NCBI GenBank assembly: GCA_017420605.1
Contig: JAFOIS010000129.1
Location: forward strand, 1-11,597
Direction of reading: 5' to 3'
DNA length: 11,597 nucleotides
From: Lachnospiraceae bacterium
Lineage (GTDB): Bacteria; Bacillota; Clostridia; Lachnospirales; Lachnospiraceae
A program made the translations under genes and the position numbers. The number at the start of each line of letters is the position of its first letter. Positions within the stretch are counted from its first letter, which is position 1. The notes beneath the pieces were generated by a model. The model was not told the DNA's origin, made no database searches, and saw only the letters and a list, made by a program, of their open reading frames with translations. Positions 7,640 to 11,597 of this stretch are shown one piece after another.

Positions 7640-8707
7640 ATGGGTTGGATCATTTTTTTAGTCGTTCTCCTGATCGCCTTCGTCCTGCTCATCATCTGGA
7701 ATATCCGGATCGTACCGCAGGGCCAGGCCTTCGTGATCGAACATCTCGGCCGCTTCAAGACCGTATGGGAAGCAGGTTTCCACGTTAAGGTGCCGTTCTT
7801 CGAACGCGTCGCGAAACGCGTCTCGCTGAAGGAACAGGTCCTCGACTTCCCGCCGCAGCCTGTTATCACCAAGGATAACGTCACGGTCAATCTGGACTCG
7901 GTCGTATTCTGCAAAGTCTTCGATCCGCGTCTTTACACCTATGGTGTGGAGAGTCCGATCGCCGGTCTGCAGAACCTGTCCGCCACGACGCTCCGTAATA
8001 TCGTCGGCGAACTCGAACTCGACCAGCTGCTTACGTCCCGCGACGCCATCAACCAGAAGCTGCAGGCCATCCTCGATACCGCGACCGATCCCTGGGGCAT
8101 CAAGGTCACCCGCGTCGAGCTGAAGAACATCCAGCCGCCGCGCGAGATCGAGGAAGTCATGACAAAGCAGATGCGTGCGGAACGTGAAAGACGTCAGACC
8201 GTCCTCGAAGCACAGGCGCACCAGGAAGCGGTCGTCTCCCGTGCGGAAGGCGACAAGCGGGCGAAGATCCTTTCGGCGGAAGCCGAACGCGACGCGCAGA
8301 TCGCGCTTGCCGAAGGCCGCGCCCGTTCGATCCGTCTTGTTTACGAAGCGGAAGCCGAAGGTATCAAGAGCCTGAACGAAGCGAATATTTCTGAAAACGT
8401 GCTGAAGCTGAAAGGCATCCAGGCGCTCAAGGACGTCTCCGACGGCCGCGCCACGAAGATCTATATGCCGTCGGATCTGACCGGCATCATCTCGACGCTC
8501 GGCGTCGCGGGCGAAGCGCTCGGCATCGGCGGCGCCACCCCGATCGATACTTCGCCGAAACCGGTCCCCGTCTCTCCCGCAGATCCCTGTGTGGATGAAG
8601 ATACCAGCGCCGGCGGACGGGAAGCGGCTGCCGCGTCGGCCCGCATCAACAGCGAAGTGAGCCGTCACGGCTTTGCGCACCACGAACACGATATCCGGAA
8701 AAACTGA
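7640..8707 (+). CDS. SPFH/stomatin-like membrane protein (QmcA/YbbK type)
   Basis: Length is 355 residues. One N-terminal membrane segment (about 3-20) is followed by an SPFH domain (about 22-180) with the stomatin-type stretches RIVPQGQAFVIEHLGRF, FFERVAKRVSLKEQVLDFPP and DNVTVNLDSVVFCKVFDP. A long Ala/Glu/Arg-rich coiled coil (about 175-260) contains RAERERRQTVLEAQ and EGDKRAKILSAEAERDAQ. The C-terminal 65 residues are low-complexity, with Pro, Ser and several His. Such proteins form ring- or cage-like oligomers that organise membrane microdomains and often associate with FtsH or an NfeD partner; neither is in the window. It stands alone on the plus strand with its own consensus promoter and terminator. 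It belongs to a different SPFH branch from the zinc-ribbon YdjI-like protein and does not look like a recent duplicate. Confidence 0.93.
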   Translation: MGWIIFLVVLLIAFVLLIIWNIRIVPQGQAFVIEHLGRFKTVWEAGFHVKVPFFERVAKRVSLKEQVLDFPPQPVITKDNVTVNLDSVVFCKVFDPRLYTYGVESPIAGLQNLSATTLRNIVGELELDQLLTSRDAINQKLQAILDTATDPWGIKVTRVELKNIQPPREIEEVMTKQMRAERERRQTVLEAQAHQEAVVSRAEGDKRAKILSAEAERDAQIALAEGRARSIRLVYEAEAEGIKSLNEANISENVLKLKGIQALKDVSDGRATKIYMPSDLTGIISTLGVAGEALGIGGATPIDTSPKPVPVSPADPCVDEDTSAGGREAAAASARINSEVSRHGFAHHEHDIRKN

Positions 8708-8709
8708 TC

Positions 8710-8748
8710 TTCCGGAAATGCGGCGGGGCTCCGGCCCTGCTGCCGGAA
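8710..8748 (+). other. Extended imperfect hairpin in the 3' region of the stomatin-like gene
   Basis: An inner 10-base stem (8720-8729 with 8734-8743, two G-U pairs, 4-base loop) is continued after a 4-base bulge by TTCCG (8710-8714) pairing with CGGAA (8744-8748). It begins 3 bases after the stop codon and precedes the terminator. It has no U-tract and may protect the 3' end of the transcript. Confidence 0.5.
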
Positions 8749-8755
8749 ACGACAG

Positions 8756-8784
8756 AAAGGGCGTCCCCTGCGGGATGCCCTTTT
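8756..8784 (+). terminator. Bidirectional intrinsic terminator between two convergent genes
   Basis: A 12-base stem (8756-8767 with 8772-8783, one G-U pair) closes a 4-base CTGC loop, followed by a short TTTTC run on the plus strand. On the minus strand the stem is followed by a weaker T-poor tail, so it can also serve the HlyD-like gene whose stop is at 8809. The gap 8708-8808 has no other content. Confidence 0.8.
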
Positions 8785-8808
8785 CATTGTCCTTTACCGT
8801 ATCCGGAT

Positions 8809-10218
8809 TTACTTTTTTGCGATGACCTGCTCTTCCTTCACCTCGTCGGAATTAAGCACGATGTAGTCGAAGGCCGATATGCCGTAGCGGGTGCCCGACT
8901 CGACGATGCAGTACTCTTCGTTCTTGTCCAGTATGATGATCTTCCGGAACAGTGCGAAGCCTTTGTTGGTGCAGTAAACGCCCTCCAGGGTGTCCGTGTT
9001 GCGCAGGATATAGTGTTCGCCGTCCGAATACTTCATGACGATCGCGTCGCCGGCCTTGAAATCCGTACTGTCGATATAGTACTTCCCGTCCTTGTGCTCA
9101 TAAAGCGTCGTCGAAACGAACTCGGCGTCGGTCGTTCCGTCGCTCTTCCGCACTTCGCGCATAAAACCGATATCCGTTCCGTCGTCCCCGCCTTCCGTCG
9201 CGTACTGTTCGGGGATCGTGAAGAACTCCTTGGAGACGATCGAACTGATCGGCACCTTGAGGCCGGTCTTCGTATTCGTAACGAGTTCGAGATCGATGAA
9301 CCGGTCCGTCAGATACCGGATCATTCCGTCCTGGAAGTCAAGCCTTGCATAGCTCTCGCCTTTTGAGCCGGAGAACACCGTGATGTCTGCGTTCTGCGTG
9401 ACCCCGTCCTTCAGGAACTTGACGCGGATCGTGCTGATCCCGTCAAGACGCACGACCTGGATGCCGGTAAGCGGGATCACGACCGACCACGCCTCGCTCG
9501 TGATGAGTTTGCACACGGCGTCGCCTGCGACGAGGCGGTCATTCGTGCGCAGATCGGTCAGCGTGTATCCTTTTTCATCGAAGTCCTCGCGGGTCAGCGT
9601 GTCGGGCGTACGCTCCTCATAGCCGTCCGTCGCGTATACGACGACCGCGTCCTTCGGGGAGGCGGTGATCGTTTCCGATCCCACCGTATAGGTGCCGTTC
9701 GAGGCAAAGGAAGCGGCCTGCATCGCTTCGGTCAGCAGCGGCGTATCCGATACGATCTTGCTGGTGATATTGTATTTCAGGGAATAAACGTCGTGGAAAT
9801 TCACGCCGTCGTATCCGAGTGCGAAGCTCCGGATCGTCTCATGGACGGCCTTGCGGGTATTCTCGGTCATGATCTGCGCCCTGCGCTCGGTCTGGCCGGA
9901 TCCGATCCCGAAGAGCATGCCGCTGCGGCGGATCTTCTCTCCGTCCTGAACGTAGTAGCTGGGATAGCCGGACGTGTCCGTGCGGACGATCTCCTCGGAG
10001 CGGAACGCGATCCCCGTGTAGGTCTGGTTCCGCGCCAGCGGGCCGGTGTTGACCTGATAATACTCGACGTGGTCGGAAAACAGGAACAGAAGAAGACTCA
10101 CGATCATATAGACGAAGATAGCGCCGAATATGATCGTGCCGATATTCCATGAAAACAGTCGGACACGCTGCCGTGAGGCCAGCGTGTCTTCCCTTCTGGT
10201 TTGTCTTCTGCTTGCCAA
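8809..10218 (-). CDS. HlyD-like single-pass membrane protein (efflux adaptor family)
   Basis: Length is 469 residues. A basic N-terminal tail (1-20) precedes one membrane segment (about 26-47), and the rest is outside the cell. The region after the anchor (YYQVNTGPLARNQTYTGIAFRSEE, then a YYVQDGEKIRRSGMLFGI stretch) resembles the barrel-sandwich start of HlyD/membrane-fusion proteins. The remaining roughly 330 residues are beta-rich with little recognisable motif. Members of this family in Clostridia are annotated as HlyD efflux adaptors, but no transporter ATPase or permease is linked here, so transport is unproven and a cell-envelope role is as likely. The start is TTG: no ATG exists before Met38, inside the membrane segment, and GGAG lies 7 bases upstream of the TTG. 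It follows the small ATPase gene by 15 bases and is probably cotranscribed with it. Confidence 0.75.
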   Translation of the reverse strand: MASRRQTRREDTLASRQRVRLFSWNIGTIIFGAIFVYMIVSLLLFLFSDHVEYYQVNTGPLARNQTYTGIAFRSEEIVRTDTSGYPSYYVQDGEKIRRSGMLFGIGSGQTERRAQIMTENTRKAVHETIRSFALGYDGVNFHDVYSLKYNITSKIVSDTPLLTEAMQAASFASNGTYTVGSETITASPKDAVVVYATDGYEERTPDTLTREDFDEKGYTLTDLRTNDRLVAGDAVCKLITSEAWSVVIPLTGIQVVRLDGISTIRVKFLKDGVTQNADITVFSGSKGESYARLDFQDGMIRYLTDRFIDLELVTNTKTGLKVPISSIVSKEFFTIPEQYATEGGDDGTDIGFMREVRKSDGTTDAEFVSTTLYEHKDGKYYIDSTDFKAGDAIVMKYSDGEHYILRNTDTLEGVYCTNKGFALFRKIIILDKNEEYCIVESGTRYGISAFDYIVLNSDEVKEEQVIAKK

Positions 10219-10225
10219 TGTATTA

Positions 10226-10229
10226 CTCC
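10226..10229 (-). promoter_or_regulatory. Ribosome binding site supporting the TTG start of the HlyD-like gene
   Basis: GGAG on the minus strand lies 7 bases before TTG 10218. The upstream ATPase frame closes with TGA (10236-10234) in the same register, so the new gene must begin in the 15 bases that follow or later, and TTG is the only plausible initiator there. Confidence 0.65.
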
Positions 10230-10233
10230 GTGA

Positions 10234-10653
10234 TCAGAGCGCGACGAGCACCTTTTCGGCAAGCTGCGGACTCAAGGTATCCGGCGCGGCCGAAAAACTG
10301 ATGATCACGTCGATATGGAACATTTCACTGATTCTTTCGATCTCAAGCACAGCACTCTCGGCGCTGTCGGCCGTCAGCTTCGCGCAGTCGAGGAAGCCGT
10401 CGAGATAGAGCTGTTCGAGATCATGATCCTGGGAAAAGATGCCGCAGAGGAAGCCGATGAACTGGTCGCTGTTGCGGATCGGAAAAGCGGATGCGTCGAT
10501 AAGACGGATCTTGTTGTTCAGATCAAACATGTGCTTGGAGTTCTTGTCGACGTAAACGATACTGCCTTTGGCGTCACGGACCGCCGTGTTCACCCTGTCG
10601 TGCATCACTTTGGTCTTTCCTTTACCCTTTGCGCCGACGATCAAATGAACCAT
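10234..10653 (-). CDS. Small P-loop ATPase-like protein (PilT-annotated short family)
   Basis: Length is 139 residues. It begins with a beta strand and a clear Walker A, GAKGKGKT (7-14). A hydrophobic strand with an acidic residue, LYLDGF (Asp85), is the best Walker B candidate, and VIISFSA (116-122) looks like a sensor strand. Similar short proteins in Clostridia are labelled twitching motility protein PilT, but true PilT is about 350 residues with an N-terminal PAS-like domain and a C-terminal motor core, so that label is not supported. No pilus genes are nearby. ATG 10653 is preceded by AAGGAGG at 9 bases, and a promoter with a perfect -10 lies just upstream. The HlyD-like gene starts 15 bases downstream, so a nucleotide-dependent partner role for that membrane protein is possible but only inferred. 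The P-loop call is firm; function is unknown. Confidence 0.8.
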   Translation of the reverse strand: MVHLIVGAKGKGKTKVMHDRVNTAVRDAKGSIVYVDKNSKHMFDLNNKIRLIDASAFPIRNSDQFIGFLCGIFSQDHDLEQLYLDGFLDCAKLTADSAESAVLEIERISEMFHIDVIISFSAAPDTLSPQLAEKVLVAL

Positions 10654-10688
10654 ATGCGTTTTCCTCCTTTGTTTTCCGCTATGCTTTG

Positions 10689-10717
10689 ATTATACGAAAT
10701 GAGACTGTAAAAAACAA
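10689..10717 (-). promoter_or_regulatory. Predicted promoter of the small ATPase/HlyD-like pair
   Basis: On the minus strand a perfect TATAAT (10694-10689) is preceded at 17 bases by a weak TTGTTT (10717-10712). It sits in the 68-base AT-rich gap after the carboxypeptidase stop. No hairpin terminator for the carboxypeptidase gene is visible in the gap, so readthrough is also possible. Confidence 0.6.
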
Positions 10718-10721
10718 GACT

Positions 10722-11597
10722 CTATGCGTTGATGATGCCCAGCAGCGCGTTCATGTCCTTATACAGGCAGTCTTTATTGACTTCGCCCATGACGACGGCG
10801 ATGTAGGGCTGTCCGAAAGCATTCTGCGCGACGATCGCAAGGCAGCTTCCCGCTTCGATCGTCGTACCGGTCTTGCCGCCCAGGACCGTCACGTCCTTTG
10901 GCGGCTTCTGCTGTCCGGTCAGGTACAGGTCCGTCGAGTCGAGCGTCACATGCTTCTCATCCCCGTTCTCGTTATGATACATCAGGTCATAGACGGTGAT
11001 CTGCATCGCGTTCACGAAGAAATCGTAGCGGATCGCCTCGCGGAGCATGAGATAGATATCATAGACGGTCGTATAATGATCGTTGTCGTGAAGGCCCGAC
11101 GGATTCACGAAATGCGTCTGCGTGGCGCCGATCTTCTGCGCCTCTTCGTTCATCATTTCAACGAAGTTCTCCATAGTACCGCCCACATGGCGCGCAAGCG
11201 CCATCGCCGCGTCGTTGCCGGAATGCACGAGCAGGCCGTACATCAGCGCTTCGACGGAGATCTTATCGCCGATCCTGAGGCCGACGACCTGGGAGCCTTC
11301 TTCCAGTTCGAGATCCTGCCAGGCGACGGTTACGATATCGTTCAGGTTTCCGTTTTTCAGGACGACGATAGCCGTCATCAGCTTCGTGACGGATGCCGGA
11401 TAGATCTGTTCATGCATTCCCTTCGCATAAACGACTTCCCGCTCTTCCACCGAAAAAAGCCCTGCGTGCGCGCCTTTTTCGATGTCGACCCTGTCGGTGC
11501 CCACTTCGTTCGGTCCGATGCACAGGTCCTGGGCAAACGCGGCGTCCGCATAAATCACGGTCTGCGCGGTATCGACGTACCCGATATTCTGTTCGTC
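10722..11597 (-). CDS. dacA: D-alanyl-D-alanine carboxypeptidase (peptidase S11), 5' end outside window
   Basis: This low-molecular-weight penicillin-binding protein trims the terminal D-Ala of peptidoglycan stem peptides at the outer face of the membrane. All three active-site motifs of family S11 are visible: SVTK (codons at 11393-11382, preceded by YPA), SGN (11222-11214, in HSGNDAAMALARH) and KTG (10874-10866, in GGKTGTT). The frame is open through the right edge, so the GTG at 11558 is internal. The extra N-terminal residues read DEQNIGYVDTAQTV, and a signal peptide presumably lies beyond the edge. The protein ends about 50 residues after KTG, so it lacks the C-terminal PBP5-type beta domain and the amphipathic membrane anchor of classical DacA, and consists of the catalytic domain only. 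dacF or another S11 paralogue is possible. The enzyme family is certain; the exact symbol is not. Confidence 0.92.
   Translation of the reverse strand, partial: DEQNIGYVDTAQTVIYADAAFAQDLCIGPNEVGTDRVDIEKGAHAGLFSVEEREVVYAKGMHEQIYPASVTKLMTAIVVLKNGNLNDIVTVAWQDLELEEGSQVVGLRIGDKISVEALMYGLLVHSGNDAAMALARHVGGTMENFVEMMNEEAQKIGATQTHFVNPSGLHDNDHYTTVYDIYLMLREAIRYDFFVNAMQITVYDLMYHNENGDEKHVTLDSTDLYLTGQQKPPKDVTVLGGKTGTTIEAGSCLAIVAQNAFGQPYIAVVMGEVNKDCLYKDMNALLGIINA

Noticed and set aside
7658..8689. A 343-codon open frame on the minus strand
   Set aside because: It is fully antisense to the stomatin-like gene, whose SPFH domain, promoter and ribosome site are clear; the antisense translation is Asp/Arg-rich with no recognisable fold.
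10234..10236. TGA read through to fuse the small ATPase to the HlyD-like protein
   Set aside because: The frames match, but TGA acts as a normal stop elsewhere in the window and a separate GGAG plus TTG start is present; a P-loop domain fused directly to a basic membrane tail is not a known architecture.
11556..11558. GTG at 11558 as the carboxypeptidase start
   Set aside because: The frame stays open to the edge of the window, no ribosome site precedes the GTG, and a secreted enzyme needs a signal peptide that would lie further upstream.

Overview
The window looks like a chromosomal segment from a moderately GC-rich Bacillota, probably a Clostridia member. This rests on: strong AGGAGG-type ribosome binding sites before most genes; consensus-like sigma-A promoters in AT-rich gaps; a nifJ-type pyruvate:ferredoxin oxidoreductase (anaerobic metabolism); a DegV protein; a Bacillus-type YdjI/YdjG/YdjH membrane-stress set; and a short PilT-annotated ATPase of the kind I associate with Lachnospiraceae. 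The family-level placement is a guess. I see no tRNA, rRNA, CRISPR array, insertion sequence or phage gene. Coding density is high and no gap exceeds about 165 bases.

Layout. Left block, minus strand, in transcription order: degV (7504-6617), a YdjI-like SPFH protein with zinc ribbons (6572-5205), a strong hairpin/U-tract terminator (5193-5165), a YdjG-like double zinc-ribbon membrane protein (5126-4041), a YdjH-like TPM-domain protein (4025-3192), a YkpA/YbiT-type ABC-F ATPase (3176-1539), and then nifJ (1375 to beyond the left edge) with its own promoter and a 5'-leader hairpin. Centre, plus strand: a stomatin/QmcA-like SPFH protein (7640-8707), divergent from degV with back-to-back promoters, ending in a bidirectional terminator. 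Right block, minus strand: a D-Ala-D-Ala carboxypeptidase (from beyond the right edge to 10722), then a promoter, a small P-loop ATPase (10653-10234) and a single-pass HlyD-like membrane protein (10218-8809) that starts at TTG.

How the genes may work together. In Bacillus subtilis, ydjG, ydjH and ydjI lie in one operon with the PspA homologue ydjF, and their products tie PspA to the membrane during envelope stress. Here the three partners are clustered in the order I-G-H, but no PspA gene is in view. An ABC-F translation factor follows 15 bases after ydjH, and a second, unrelated-looking SPFH scaffold protein lies nearby. The neighbourhood therefore reads as a membrane-homeostasis region: two SPFH scaffolds, a TPM protein, a fatty-acid-binding DegV, a cell-wall carboxypeptidase and a HlyD-like envelope protein, next to a central-metabolism gene. 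The most notable sequence-level points are the PspA-less ydjIGH cassette, the terminator inside it, the ABC-F protein whose second ATP site is degenerate in all three contributing motifs, and the hairpin at the start of the nifJ transcript.
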